The notes beneath the pieces were generated by a model. The model did not search any database, was not told where the DNA came from, and was given only the letters and a program-made list of their open reading frames with translations. From Blastomonas sp. AAP53 (GTDB taxonomy: Bacteria > Pseudomonadota > Alphaproteobacteria > Sphingomonadales > Sphingomonadaceae), in assembly GCF_000331245.1 (NCBI RefSeq), contig NZ_ANFZ01000005.1:1-64000 (forward strand): a stretch of DNA of 64,000 nt, given 5' to 3'. The position numbers and the translations under genes were made by a program. Shown here one piece after another: positions 8,115-16,968 of this stretch (position 1 is its first letter; every line of letters starts with the position of its first letter).

Positions 8115-10817
8115 ATGCCTGAAACCGACACCAGTCCGCCCACCCCCATCAGCCAGAACCCCGACATCCGCTATCTGGGCCGGATCCTGGGCGACGTCAT
8201 CCGCGCCTATGGCGGCGAAAAGCTGTTCCGCCAGACCGAGTATATCCGTTCGGCCAGTGTCGACCGGCATCGCGGAATTACCGGGGCCGACGATATCGAT
8301 TCCGGGTTGGAGGCGTTGAACCTCGATGACACACTCGCGTTTGTGCGCGGATTCATGCTGTTTTCGATGCTCGCCAACCTTGCTGAAGATCGCCAGGGCG
8401 TGGAACACGATACCGGCGCGACCGTGGCCGAGGCCGTCGCGCGGCTGCGCGAACATGGCGTGACGGATTCGGCAATCTCCGATCTGCTGGGCCACAGCCT
8501 GATCGTTCCGGTGCTGACCGCGCACCCCACCGAAGTGCGTCGCAAGTCGATGATCGATCACAAGAACCGCGTCGCCGACCTGATGAAGATGCGCGACGCG
8601 GGAATGAGCGAAACCCCCAGCGGCGACCGCATCGACGAGGCGCTGCACCGCCAGATCGCCTTGCTGTGGCAGACCCGGCCGCTCCGCCGCGAACGGCTGT
8701 TTGTCGCCGACGAAGTCGAGAACGCACGCGCCTACATGCAGGACGTGTTCCTGCCGGTGCTGCCGATGCTATATGCCCGGTGGGAGCGCGTGCTGGGCCA
8801 TCGGCCACCTGCATTCCTGCGGCTGGGAAGCTGGATCGGCGGCGACCGCGATGGCAACCCCTTCGTCACCGCCGATGCGCTGCGCCATGCGCTGGGGCGT
8901 CAGGCAGAAACCGTGCTGGTCCACTATCTGGATTGCGTCCACGCACTGGGGCAGGATCTATCCATCGCCACCGGCCTGTCGGACACACCGCAGGCGGTGC
9001 TCGACCTTGCTGAAAAGAGCGGCGACAACGCCCCAAGCCGCGCCGACGAGCCTTATCGCCGCGCGCTCGCCGGCATCTATTCCAGGCTGGTCGCAACCCA
9101 TGTCGCGCTGACGGGCAAGCAGCCGCCGCGTCCGTCCGCGCTGTCCGGAGAAGCGTATTCCAGTCCCGGCGATCTGCGCCGCGACCTGACCGTGCTGGCC
9201 AATGGCCTGGCCGACAATGGCGCAGGCATCCTGGCCAGCGGCGGTGCGCTGGGACGGCTGATCCGCGCCGTCGAAGTCTTCGGTTTTCATCTCGCCACGC
9301 TCGATCTTCGCCAGAACAGCGATGTGCACGAGCGCGTGGTCGCCGAGTTGTTGAATGTCGCGGGCGTCAGCGCCGAGTATTCCACGCTCGACGAGGCGGC
9401 GCGGATCGCACTGCTGCGTGCCGAGCTGGCGCATGGCCGCCTGCTGGTGAACCGCTGGCACGAGTATAGCGAGGAAACCGCCAAGGAACTCGCGATCATC
9501 GAGGCCGCCGCCCGCGCGCACGCGATGTACGGCCCGCAGTCGATCACCGCCTACAACATCAGCAAGGCCGAGAGCGTCTCGGACATGCTCGAGGTCAATC
9601 TGCTGCTCAAGGAAGCGGGCCTGTACCGCCCTGGCGAGACTGCAGGCGCGGTGGCTCAGGCGGCGATCATGGCGGTGCCGCTGTTCGAGACGATCGGCGA
9701 TCTGGAGAACGCGCCGCAGATCATGCGCGCCTATTTTGCGCTGCCCGAAATCGCAGGCCTGGTGAAGGCACGCGGCTATCAGGAGGTGATGGTCGGCTAT
9801 TCGGACAGCAACAAGGATGGCGGCTATCTGACCTCCACCTGGAGCCTGAACCATGCCAGCCGCGCGCTGGCCAAGGTGTTCGCCGATGCCGGCATTGCGA
9901 TGCAATTGTTCCACGGACGCGGCGGCGCAGTGGGGCGCGGCGGCGGATCGAGCTTTGCCGCGATCCGCGCACAGCCCAAGGGCACGGTGCAGGGCCGCAT
10001 CCGCATCACCGAACAGGGCGAGGTCATCGCCGCCAAATACGGCACGGTCGAAAGTGCCGAGCTGAACCTGGAGGCGATCACCTCTGCCGCGCTGATCGCG
10101 ACGCTCGACCATGACGGCGTCAGCCAAGCCGACGAAGCGCGCTTCGCTGCCGCGATGGACATGATCTCGCGCGATGCCTTCCGCGCCTATCGCGACCTGG
10201 TCTACGGCACCGAGGGCTTCAACCAGTTCTTCCGCGCCGCCACCCCGATCAGCGAGATCGCCGACCTCAAGATCGGATCACGCCCCGCCAGCCGCTCCAA
10301 GAGCCAGCGGATCGAGGACCTGCGCGCGATTCCGTGGGTGTTCAGCTGGGCACAGGCGCGCATCATGCTGCCGGGCTGGTACGGTGTCGGCCAGGCTCTG
10401 GGCGGCTTTGCCGACAAGGGGTTGCTCAACAGCATGGCGCAGGGCTGGCCGTTCTTCCAGGCGCTGCTCGGCAATATGGAGATGGTGCTCGCCAAGTCCG
10501 ACATGGATATCGCACGCCATTATGCAGGCCTGGTCCCCGACGACGCCTTGCGTGAAAAGGTGTTCGGCCAGATCACATCGGGCTGGAACGCCGCGCATGA
10601 CAATCTGCTGAGCATCACCGGCCAATCGCGGTTGCTGGCAGACAACCCCGCGCTCGATACCTCGATCCGCCTGCGCCTGCCCTATATCGAGCCGCTCAAC
10701 CTGCTGCAGATCGAACTGATCAAACGCCACCGCGCAGGCGAGACCGACGAGCGTATCCCGGAGGGCATCCAGCTGTCGATCAACGCGATTGCGACCGCAC
10801 TGAGGAACAGCGGGTGA
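8115..10817 (+). CDS. ppc: phosphoenolpyruvate carboxylase
   Basis: This 900-residue protein has full family length. It carboxylates PEP to oxaloacetate, refilling the TCA cycle. The catalytic His is at about 137 in LTAHPTEVRRKS. The other signatures are SWIGGDRDGNPF, GYSDSNKDGGYLTSTW near residue 561 and FHGRGGAVGRGGG near residue 599. The start at 8115 gives the expected N-terminus. It is transcribed alone, divergent from alkaline phosphatase, and ends 15 bases from the next convergent gene. Confidence 0.97.
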   Translation: MPETDTSPPTPISQNPDIRYLGRILGDVIRAYGGEKLFRQTEYIRSASVDRHRGITGADDIDSGLEALNLDDTLAFVRGFMLFSMLANLAEDRQGVEHDTGATVAEAVARLREHGVTDSAISDLLGHSLIVPVLTAHPTEVRRKSMIDHKNRVADLMKMRDAGMSETPSGDRIDEALHRQIALLWQTRPLRRERLFVADEVENARAYMQDVFLPVLPMLYARWERVLGHRPPAFLRLGSWIGGDRDGNPFVTADALRHALGRQAETVLVHYLDCVHALGQDLSIATGLSDTPQAVLDLAEKSGDNAPSRADEPYRRALAGIYSRLVATHVALTGKQPPRPSALSGEAYSSPGDLRRDLTVLANGLADNGAGILASGGALGRLIRAVEVFGFHLATLDLRQNSDVHERVVAELLNVAGVSAEYSTLDEAARIALLRAELAHGRLLVNRWHEYSEETAKELAIIEAAARAHAMYGPQSITAYNISKAESVSDMLEVNLLLKEAGLYRPGETAGAVAQAAIMAVPLFETIGDLENAPQIMRAYFALPEIAGLVKARGYQEVMVGYSDSNKDGGYLTSTWSLNHASRALAKVFADAGIAMQLFHGRGGAVGRGGGSSFAAIRAQPKGTVQGRIRITEQGEVIAAKYGTVESAELNLEAITSAALIATLDHDGVSQADEARFAAAMDMISRDAFRAYRDLVYGTEGFNQFFRAATPISEIADLKIGSRPASRSKSQRIEDLRAIPWVFSWAQARIMLPGWYGVGQALGGFADKGLLNSMAQGWPFFQALLGNMEMVLAKSDMDIARHYAGLVPDDALREKVFGQITSGWNAAHDNLLSITGQSRLLADNPALDTSIRLRLPYIEPLNLLQIELIKRHRAGETDERIPEGIQLSINAIATALRNSG

Positions 10818-10832
10818 TGTTTGCTGAAAGCA

Positions 10833-11252
10833 CTACCTGATCTGAGCACTGCCACGACCGTGCGGGTAGACAATCCTCTTCGCGCCATAAATCGTCTGCG
10901 CCGCGTCGCCCCAGCGATCGAGCTCGGAAATGTCGAAATCAACATCTTCGGGATAGAGATAGGTGACGCGCACCTCCTTACCCCGGATGAGATAATGGAT
11001 TTCGTGCCACCGGCAGCTTAGTGGCTCCATAGCCCAGAGCTCGGTAAGCGTATCGCGATATTTGTCATAGTCCGGCTGGGCGAACGCAATATAGCTGCCC
11101 CGATCCAGAAAGCGCGCAACGCTGATGTATCGGCTTTCCACCGCTGCAACCATCAGCGTGCCTAGGGGGCTGAAACTCGTCTCCGAGCGCAGGGTCGAGG
11201 CGAGATCGGCGAAGAGGTCGGCTTTCCATCGCCTTGTGCCCATATTCCCCAT
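10833..11252 (-). CDS. hypothetical protein next to the toxin locus
   Basis: This 139-residue soluble protein has no motif I recognise. It is acidic in its C-terminal half (TYLYPEDVDFDISELDRW) and rich in aromatic residues. The ATG at 11252 has an AGGGGGT site about 5 bases upstream; a GTG at 11258 is an alternative. It is the last of three minus-strand genes in a lower-GC segment that starts with an endonuclease toxin gene. Position and size suggest a second immunity-type or accessory protein, but this is inference from context only. Confidence 0.55.
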   Translation of the reverse strand: MGNMGTRRWKADLFADLASTLRSETSFSPLGTLMVAAVESRYISVARFLDRGSYIAFAQPDYDKYRDTLTELWAMEPLSCRWHEIHYLIRGKEVRVTYLYPEDVDFDISELDRWGDAAQTIYGAKRIVYPHGRGSAQIR

Positions 11253-11294
11253 TACCACCCCCTATCGTGTAGCAAGCACGGCTCTGCGCGTCGC

Positions 11295-11741
11295 TCAGCG
11301 CATCTTTGTGCGCCACCCGGACCGGGGCAGTGTCTGCGCATCGCTGGGCATCGGCGGATATTTGATCGGATAATCCCCAAAATAGTAAATGACAAAGGAC
11401 TCTCGGTCATCATACGGTAGATGATCTTCGGGCACATCCTGAAGATACACTAATTTTGATGACGCCCCTTCATTTTTGATGAATATTTCTATTCCTAGCG
11501 GCACCTTGTCAGCAGGTGGAACAAACCGGAGATCATCGAGAAGATCGACGTTTTTGAAATCGTCTTCTGTAACGAAGATGTACTCCACAAATCGCTGCCT
11601 GCCGACGTAAACCGAATAACGGACACCTCCGTCAAGGTCAGCCAAAACGAGAATTCCTCGATTGTTGTCCCCATGTTTGCGGACAAGGTTGCAGGCGACG
11701 TCATGAATGATATCAGCCATTTCGGTCTTCCAGTCCTTCAT
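11295..11741 (-). CDS. hypothetical protein, candidate immunity protein
   Basis: This 148-residue acidic soluble protein has no signal peptide and no membrane segment. Its ATG overlaps the stop codon of the upstream nuclease-toxin gene (ATGA), so the two are translationally coupled, as is usual for a toxin and its immunity protein. The codon use and base composition are visibly more AT-rich than in the flanking genes, which fits acquired DNA. I do not recognise the family. The immunity role rests on position, size and charge only. Confidence 0.6.
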   Translation of the reverse strand: MKDWKTEMADIIHDVACNLVRKHGDNNRGILVLADLDGGVRYSVYVGRQRFVEYIFVTEDDFKNVDLLDDLRFVPPADKVPLGIEIFIKNEGASSKLVYLQDVPEDHLPYDDRESFVIYYFGDYPIKYPPMPSDAQTLPRSGWRTKMR

Positions 11742-12607
11742 TTTTTCCTCCGCACTTTGGGCTTCATTGGAGAATGACCGGAACGATTGTCTATCTTTTC
11801 ATAGATGGGCGGCCCTCCAGTGCCATACCAGATATGGACGAAGTCAGGCCGTCTTGATCCTTTCGGATAGTCGATCTTCATCTTAAACGACACATGCTTG
11901 CCTGCGGCTTGCGCGTCGGCCCATTTCTGTTCGACCACACGGTAACGGCCTCGGTTCGAGGACCTGTCCTGGGCAAAATGATTGAATGCGTCATTTGGGC
12001 CATTGAACCGGTGTGCAATGAAGTGGCCGCCATCATCGTTCGGAAGCCGGTCAGGCTTGCCCGCATTGCGCTGGGTTGACCTTGAGCGCGGCGTCTGCGC
12101 TTCAGTAGCCAGCTTCGGAACATCAACTTCGTGCAGATCGCCGTTATCGTCCAGGTGATAGGTGTACCCGTTACGCTCAACGGGCCGCCATGACGGGGGT
12201 TCGGCAGGCCGAACGAGTGCCGGTCTGACCCGAGGCTTTGACCAAGGGGCGGGTTGAGCAGGCGACCAGCCAGGAAGTTTCCTGGCTTAACGCGATACTG
12301 GCCGCGGCTTGGGCTTAGGCCTGGGCGGTGATGGCTTGCCAAACGATCCACTGGCGCCCGCACCGCCGAACGATCCACCGCCCGGTTGGACCTTACCGCG
12401 CTTTTGCGGCTTGGCGCTGCTGGGAGAACCTGAGCGACCTTGGCCATAACGTCGCCCCTGGCCCGCAAAGGTGAAGCGCCCGTCATCGGGATCATGCCAG
12501 AGACTGAACTTGCGTTCGATCGCCGTTCCTGGATCTCGATCCGGCAAGCGTCCCGTTCGTAGCCAACATGCAAAACCGCATTGCTGCCCATGCGCCGAAT
12601 CCCGCAT
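11738..12607 (-). pseudogene. DNA/RNA non-specific endonuclease toxin, interrupted by one in-frame stop
   Basis: A single minus-strand frame stays open from an ATG at 12607, with an AGGAG site 7 bases before it, to 11738, except for one TAA at 12289-12287. The first part contains ERKFSLWHDPDDGRFTFAGQ and a Gly/Ser/Pro/Lys-rich linker. The part after the stop encodes a nuclease domain: RNGYTYHLDDNG, then DDGGHFIAHRFNGPNDAFN with the probable catalytic His at codon 12025-12023, NHFAQDRSSNRG, and VEQKWADAQAAGK. This is the HxN-type non-specific endonuclease architecture used as a toxin domain. No ATG, GTG or TTG follows the stop until a GTG at 11938, beyond the catalytic motif. The gene is therefore disabled, read through, or the stop is a sequence error. 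Confidence 0.75.
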
Positions 12608-12766
12608 CTTGCCGCTCCTGTGAGGAAAAACGGCAAGAACATATCAGCAACATTTCCCTGCAAGTCAATCATGTTGCTTGAAGGCGGAGCCAAATCGCGC
12701 GCAGTTATTGATCGGTTTCAGAGCAAATTGATGCCGAGTCCACCTATGCACCGCGCATACTAAAAC
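12608..12766. other. short noncoding gap
   Basis: About 160 bases between the toxin gene start and the lipoprotein terminator hold no convincing gene. They should contain the promoter of the toxin and immunity genes, but no clear -35/-10 pair stands out. Confidence 0.5.
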
Positions 12767-12792
12767 GGCGGCGGATCTTTCGATCCGCCGCC
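12767..12792 (-). terminator. Rho-independent terminator of the lipoprotein gene
   Basis: An 11-bp perfect stem (GGCGGCGGATC at 12767-12777 with GATCCGCCGCC at 12782-12792) has a 4-base loop. On the minus strand it is followed by GTTTTAG, giving a short T-run. It lies 27 bases past the stop of the small lipoprotein gene. Confidence 0.8.
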
Positions 12793-12818
12793 GCCTTTCG
12801 ACCTTCGAAGGGGAAGGT

Positions 12819-13082
12819 TTACTGGTTCGGAGTCGTGGCCGGGGCCATTCCGTCGTTTGCGTCGATCTGGTCAGCCCTTGCTTCGCCCGCGTCTTCGACA
12901 GCTTCAGCCTGCGCGTCGAGCGCATCTTCCTGCGCTTCGGTCGGGGCTTCGTCAGCCATGTTTTCCAGCGCTTCAGCTTCGGCTTCAGCCTGGTCTTCGA
13001 CCTGGTCGGCCTGTTCGCTCTGGCAAGCGCCGAGGCTGATCAGTCCAACGCTGGCGATGCTGGTAAGAATGAGTTTACGCAT
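12819..13082 (-). CDS. small acidic lipoprotein
   Basis: This is an 87-residue predicted lipoprotein. The signal sequence MRKLILTSIASVGLISLGAC ends in a lipobox (LGAC). The mature part is low-complexity, rich in Glu, Ala and Gln (repeats such as QAEAVEDAGEARADQ), and probably helical or disordered. ATG 13082 was chosen because it begins the signal peptide. The function is unknown. It is probably a single-gene transcript with its own terminator. Confidence 0.75.
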   Translation of the reverse strand: MRKLILTSIASVGLISLGACQSEQADQVEDQAEAEAEALENMADEAPTEAQEDALDAQAEAVEDAGEARADQIDANDGMAPATTPNQ

Positions 13083-13274
13083 ATTTGGCTCCACTACCCT
13101 GTTGATGCATAATGCATGACGGGGTTTACGGCCCGCGCATCAAAGGGTTGCGGCAGCGATCAGATTTTTTTGCCCCAGACTGGGGGCTGTTGGGCGCGCC
13201 GGTCTGACGCGCTGCCTAGCCAAAGCGTGCCAAAGCTGCTTAAGAGCAGCAGGATTTGGGTTGGGTAGACCGTT

Positions 13275-14843
13275 TTGACATCATTGCCGCCGCGTCAGGA
13301 GCAAACGCCCCCGCAAGGCCCATCCGGGTCTGATGGCGCCACGCAAGGCGAGGCTGCCACCCCCAAGGATGCAGCCCCCGGCGGTGACATCCAGGCGCTG
13401 GCCAAGGGCGGGCGCACCAACTTCTTCGGCTTTCTTCTCCGGCTGGCGGCGCGGCTGCCGTTCCTGTTCATCGCCGGGCGGCTGTATGGCGCAGAAGCAC
13501 TGGGCCGCTTTGCCTATGCGATCCTGGTGGTGGAGTTTGCTGCGCAGATTGCCACCCTGGGGCTGAAACGCGGGTTGGCCGCGCAGTTGGCGCACACCTC
13601 TCGCCCGCATGCGCAGGTCGTCGCCGATGGCATGCTGGTCAGCTTCATCGCCTCGGCCATCGCAGCCACAGGGCTGATGCTATTGCCCGAGATCATGTTT
13701 CCCAACAGCCAGGCCGGCGATATCGACCGGCTGCTGCCGCTGGTCATCTTTGCAGTGGCAGGATCGGATATCGCGCTGGCCGCGCTGGCCTATCGCTTCG
13801 ACATTGCCGCAACAGTGCGCGCGCGATCGGTGATCGAGCCCTGGACGATCAGCATCACCGCGTGGATATTCTTCTACCTCACCCCGACCGACGGGCTGAT
13901 CCTGTCGTATATCGCATCGATGGCGGCGGCCTTCATCGCCTCCATCTGGCCGATGATGCGCAATTACGGTTGGCCAGCCGGGTGGAAACCCCGCCCGCTC
14001 AAGCTGCTGCGCATGGCACGGCGCAACGCGCCGCTGGCGGCAGCCGACGCGATCGAATGGGGAAGCCGGCGGCTCGACCTGGCAGTGCTGGGGCTGTTCG
14101 CAGCGCCTGCCGTGGTCGGCATCTATTATATCGCGCAGCAGGTCGCCAGCCTGCCGCAGAAGCTCAAGACCAGCTTCGATCCCATTCTGGGCCCGGTGAT
14201 CGCGCGCAACCTGCAGAGCGGCAAGATGACCGAAATCGCCCGGCAGGTGAGCCAGGTCGGCTTCTGGATCATCGCCGCGCAGATGGGCGTCGCGCTGGCT
14301 TTGGGCATCCCCGGCGAAGGCGTGATGGGGCTGGTCGGGCCGAATTTCGTCGGCGGAACTGGCGCGCTCGCATTCCTGCTGGCAGCAGAAGTGGTTGCGG
14401 CAACCGCAGCCGTCAGCGAATCCGCGCTCGTCTACATTGCGCGCCACCGCAACCTGATGATCTCGCTCGCCATGTTGGCGCTGCAGGCTGGCCTGAGCGT
14501 CGCCTTGATCCTCACCGCGCAGGCGATGGGTCTGCCGCCGCTGTTCCAGGCCGCCAGCGTGGCCCTGGCCCTTGCGCTGGCTTTGGGCTTTGCCTCGATC
14601 GTCAAGGCGCGGCTGCTCTCGAAACTGCTGGGTGCGCCAGTCAATGGCTGGCGCTGGGCCCTAGTGTGGGCGGCGGCGGCCTCGAGCGTCGTCGGCTATG
14701 GCTTTACCAGGCTGCCCGAATGGGTTGAGCTGGCGTTCGGCATTCCTGCGATCCTGGGGGTCTACGGCTGGGTAATCTGGCGGCGCGGCTTCGGCCCCGA
14801 GGATCGCGAACTGTTCCGCATGCGCAAGGGCAGTGCGGAATAA
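13275..14843 (+). CDS. Wzx-like polysaccharide flippase / oligosaccharide transporter
   Basis: This is a multi-spanning inner-membrane protein of about 522 residues. A roughly 50-residue polar N-terminal tail is followed by GRTNFFGFLLRLAARLPFLF, the usual start of the first helix in the MOP/Wzx superfamily, and then about 12-14 hydrophobic segments. It probably flips lipid-linked sugars for surface polysaccharide. The start is uncertain: 13275 is a TTG and no later in-frame ATG precedes the first helix. No glycosyltransferase genes are adjacent. The 13083-13274 gap shows nothing else. Confidence 0.75.
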   Translation: MTSLPPRQEQTPPQGPSGSDGATQGEAATPKDAAPGGDIQALAKGGRTNFFGFLLRLAARLPFLFIAGRLYGAEALGRFAYAILVVEFAAQIATLGLKRGLAAQLAHTSRPHAQVVADGMLVSFIASAIAATGLMLLPEIMFPNSQAGDIDRLLPLVIFAVAGSDIALAALAYRFDIAATVRARSVIEPWTISITAWIFFYLTPTDGLILSYIASMAAAFIASIWPMMRNYGWPAGWKPRPLKLLRMARRNAPLAAADAIEWGSRRLDLAVLGLFAAPAVVGIYYIAQQVASLPQKLKTSFDPILGPVIARNLQSGKMTEIARQVSQVGFWIIAAQMGVALALGIPGEGVMGLVGPNFVGGTGALAFLLAAEVVAATAAVSESALVYIARHRNLMISLAMLALQAGLSVALILTAQAMGLPPLFQAASVALALALALGFASIVKARLLSKLLGAPVNGWRWALVWAAAASSVVGYGFTRLPEWVELAFGIPAILGVYGWVIWRRGFGPEDRELFRMRKGSAE

Positions 14844-14846
14844 CGA

Positions 14847-15593
14847 TCAATGCTCGGCCAACAGACGGCCCAGCCCCGCGATCCGATCATCGATGCCGCA
14901 GGCGCGCAAGGCGTGCCAATAGGTCGCGGTGTTGATCGCGATCACCGGCTTGCCGCGCATCGCCTCTTCCTCGGCGGCCAGATCGACCATCGACAGGTTG
15001 GTGCCGACCTGAACGATGGCATCGACATCCGGCCCGTCGAGATGGTCGATCACTTCGCGCAAGCGCTCGGGCGTCACCTTGGCGATATCGGTCCAGCAGC
15101 GGCATTGCAGCGGCACGTCGCGCGCGACGGCAAAGCCTGACTCTTCAAGAAACCGCCGGACCTCGGCATTGGCGACCGGATAATAAGGCGAGACGAAGCT
15201 CACCGTCCTGACCCCGCCATAGACCTTCAGCGCCGCCGCAATCGATTCCGCACCGGTACTCGCTCCGACGCCTGCGACCGCCTCGACCTTGCGCTTGAAA
15301 TCGACCGATCCCTGAACGCCGCCGTAAAAGGTGATCGCCGACATGCCCAGCACCAGATAATCGGGGCGGCAGGTCATCACCGATCGCACCGCATCCATCG
15401 TGTTTTCGGCAATGGCGGTGGTCCCGGCGATGAAATCCTCGTTCGACAGCGCCACCGGGTCTTCGACGTAAATGCGCGAGAAATGGTTGGTCACGCCGTG
15501 CGGACGCATCCGCTCCATATCGGGCTGCACCACGGTGTTGGTGGACGGCGCGACCACCCCCAGCATGCTGCGCCAACCCAGAACGTCGCCCAT
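14847..15593 (-). CDS. maleate cis-trans isomerase / Asp-Glu racemase superfamily protein, atypical active site
   Basis: This 248-residue protein has the AMDase/maleate-isomerase fold, with the N-terminal signature GVVAPSTNTVVQPDMERM and ASTGAESIAAAL. Characterised members use two Cys residues, in motifs resembling CTS and CTN. Here the equivalent places read GMSAITF and VGTNLS, so both Cys appear to be replaced. It heads the left border of the catabolic region and lies 38 bases downstream of an FAD monooxygenase gene on the same strand. It may act on a cis-dicarboxylate, or may have another isomerase or lyase activity. The family is sure; the reaction is not. Confidence 0.75.
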   Translation of the reverse strand: MGDVLGWRSMLGVVAPSTNTVVQPDMERMRPHGVTNHFSRIYVEDPVALSNEDFIAGTTAIAENTMDAVRSVMTCRPDYLVLGMSAITFYGGVQGSVDFKRKVEAVAGVGASTGAESIAAALKVYGGVRTVSFVSPYYPVANAEVRRFLEESGFAVARDVPLQCRCWTDIAKVTPERLREVIDHLDGPDVDAIVQVGTNLSMVDLAAEEEAMRGKPVIAINTATYWHALRACGIDDRIAGLGRLLAEH

Positions 15594-15631
15594 GGCTCCA
15601 CCTTTCCAGCAAGACCGGCCGTGCGGCGCGG

Positions 15632-16837
15632 TCAGTTGATTGCGCGCGCCTTGTCGAGGCTGTCGAACATCGCCTGCTTCAGCAGATAGGCGCGGCGGTT
15701 TTCATCATTCTGCTGGATGGCCAGCATCTTCTGGCGGCGCAGTTCATGCCCCTCGCCCGCGCCGCCCCGGATAAACGCCATGTTCTCGATCGTCTGCGCC
15801 TGGGTGAAGTCGTGCGTCACCTTGCGCCGCTGGCGATCGAACAGCGCCAGCGGCGCATCGGGTGAACCGCCCTTGAGAACGGGTGCCAGCTTTTCGAACA
15901 GGTTGAACGCATCGTGCAGGCCCGAATTCATGCCAAAGCCGCCCAGCGGATTGTTGAGGTGCGCCGCGTCACCAATCAGCATCACCCGGCCTTCGCGGAA
16001 CGATTGGGCGACACGCTGGTGCACCCGGTACAAGGTGCGGTGGAAGGTCTTAACGCTGGCGCCATCGCCCATCAGCCGGTCGAAGATCGCGTCCTTGCGC
16101 GCATCGGATCGCAGGTCGTCGTCGGTCGCACTGCCATCGGTGGGCAGCAGCACCCGCCACAGGGATGGCACCTTGAGCAGCACCAGCCACTCCTCCGGAT
16201 CGGAGACGTAGTTCACATACGCCAGGTTCTGAAGGTACGCGGTCAGGTCCTCATCGGTCGACAGGCACAGGAACCGCTCGGGATAGGTGAACCCGTCGAA
16301 CTCGATGCCCAGCCATTTGCGCACCACGCTGTTCGCGCCATCGGCGGCGATCAGGAAATCGCAGCGGATCTGCTGGACCGCCGTCGGACTTTCGACAAAC
16401 ACGTCGATGCCGGTCGCGTCCTGATCGAACGACAGCAGCCGATGGCTGAAGCGGACCTGCGCATTGGAATAGCGGGCCAACCCTTCGGCCAGCGCGCGCG
16501 ACAAATGATATTGCTCGCACTGGATGCGGAAGGGATAGCGCGTGACGTCGGCGATCTCGCCGAGATCGAAATCGATCACCTCGCCCGATTGCCGGTCGCG
16601 CCAGTGATAGACCGGTGCCTTGAGCCCGCGTGCCAGCAGCATCGGCGTCACGTCGACCTCGTCGAGCATTTCCAGCGTCGGCGGGTGGAAGGTCGAGGCG
16701 CGCAGGTCCTGGGCACAATCCTCATTGGCTTCCAGCACAATGACGTCCACGCCCTGCTTGGCCAGCAAGGTCGCCATCGTCGTGCCCACCGGCCCGGCCC
16801 CCACAATTACAACCTGGCAACGTTCTGTTGCGGACAT
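15632..16837 (-). CDS. FAD-dependent monooxygenase (PheA/UbiH-type)
   Basis: This 401-residue class A flavoprotein hydroxylase has the FAD dinucleotide motif VVIVGAGPVGTTMATLLAKQ at the N-terminus, followed by VLEAN. The second FAD motif MLIGDAAHLNNPLGGFGMN lies near residue 285. It would hydroxylate an aromatic or enolic ring using NAD(P)H and O2. Length and motifs fit the phenol 2-monooxygenase/MhpA-like group without the C-terminal thioredoxin-like domain. A copy of the cluster-wide operator motif lies about 75 bases upstream. Confidence 0.85.
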   Translation of the reverse strand: MSATERCQVVIVGAGPVGTTMATLLAKQGVDVIVLEANEDCAQDLRASTFHPPTLEMLDEVDVTPMLLARGLKAPVYHWRDRQSGEVIDFDLGEIADVTRYPFRIQCEQYHLSRALAEGLARYSNAQVRFSHRLLSFDQDATGIDVFVESPTAVQQIRCDFLIAADGANSVVRKWLGIEFDGFTYPERFLCLSTDEDLTAYLQNLAYVNYVSDPEEWLVLLKVPSLWRVLLPTDGSATDDDLRSDARKDAIFDRLMGDGASVKTFHRTLYRVHQRVAQSFREGRVMLIGDAAHLNNPLGGFGMNSGLHDAFNLFEKLAPVLKGGSPDAPLALFDRQRRKVTHDFTQAQTIENMAFIRGGAGEGHELRRQKMLAIQQNDENRRAYLLKQAMFDSLDKARAIN

Positions 16838-16910
16838 ACGTCCCTGCCCCTCGTCTTATCTGCATTCTGGCTAGAAAACCGGCACGCCCGCCGATGCTGG
16901 CTTGGCGCGA

Positions 16911-16926
16911 ACTATCCGCCGTGCGA
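16911..16926 (+). promoter_or_regulatory. operator-like motif, site 1
   Basis: ACTATCCGCCGTGCGA is one of eight copies of the shared motif ACTATCCRCCNKGYGG found in the gaps of this cluster. It lies about 75-90 bases upstream of the minus-strand FAD monooxygenase. It overlaps a larger hairpin (16916-16950). Confidence 0.55.
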
Positions 16927-16950
16927 CCAACACGCCGGGTCGCACGGCGG
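16916..16950. terminator. 13-bp hairpin after the MaoC gene
   Basis: CCGCCGTGCGACC (16916-16928) pairs perfectly with GGTCGCACGGCGG (16938-16950) around a 9-base loop. It lies 19 bases past the stop of the minus-strand MaoC gene, as a terminator would. There is no T-run, and it overlaps operator-like site 1, so it could also be a regulatory dyad. Confidence 0.45.
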
Positions 16951-16968
16951 AAGCGGACGGAGCCCGGA

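Noticed and set aside
11878-12693. Minus-strand 271-codon open frame over the toxin locus
   Set aside because: It is in a different frame from the recognisable DDGRFTFAGQ and DGGH nuclease motifs, and its product is low in recognisable structure. The toxin frame with one stop explains the region better.
12665-12925. Minus-strand 86-codon frame overlapping the lipoprotein gene
   Set aside because: It runs through the terminator hairpin and overlaps the lipoprotein gene in another frame, with no motif.
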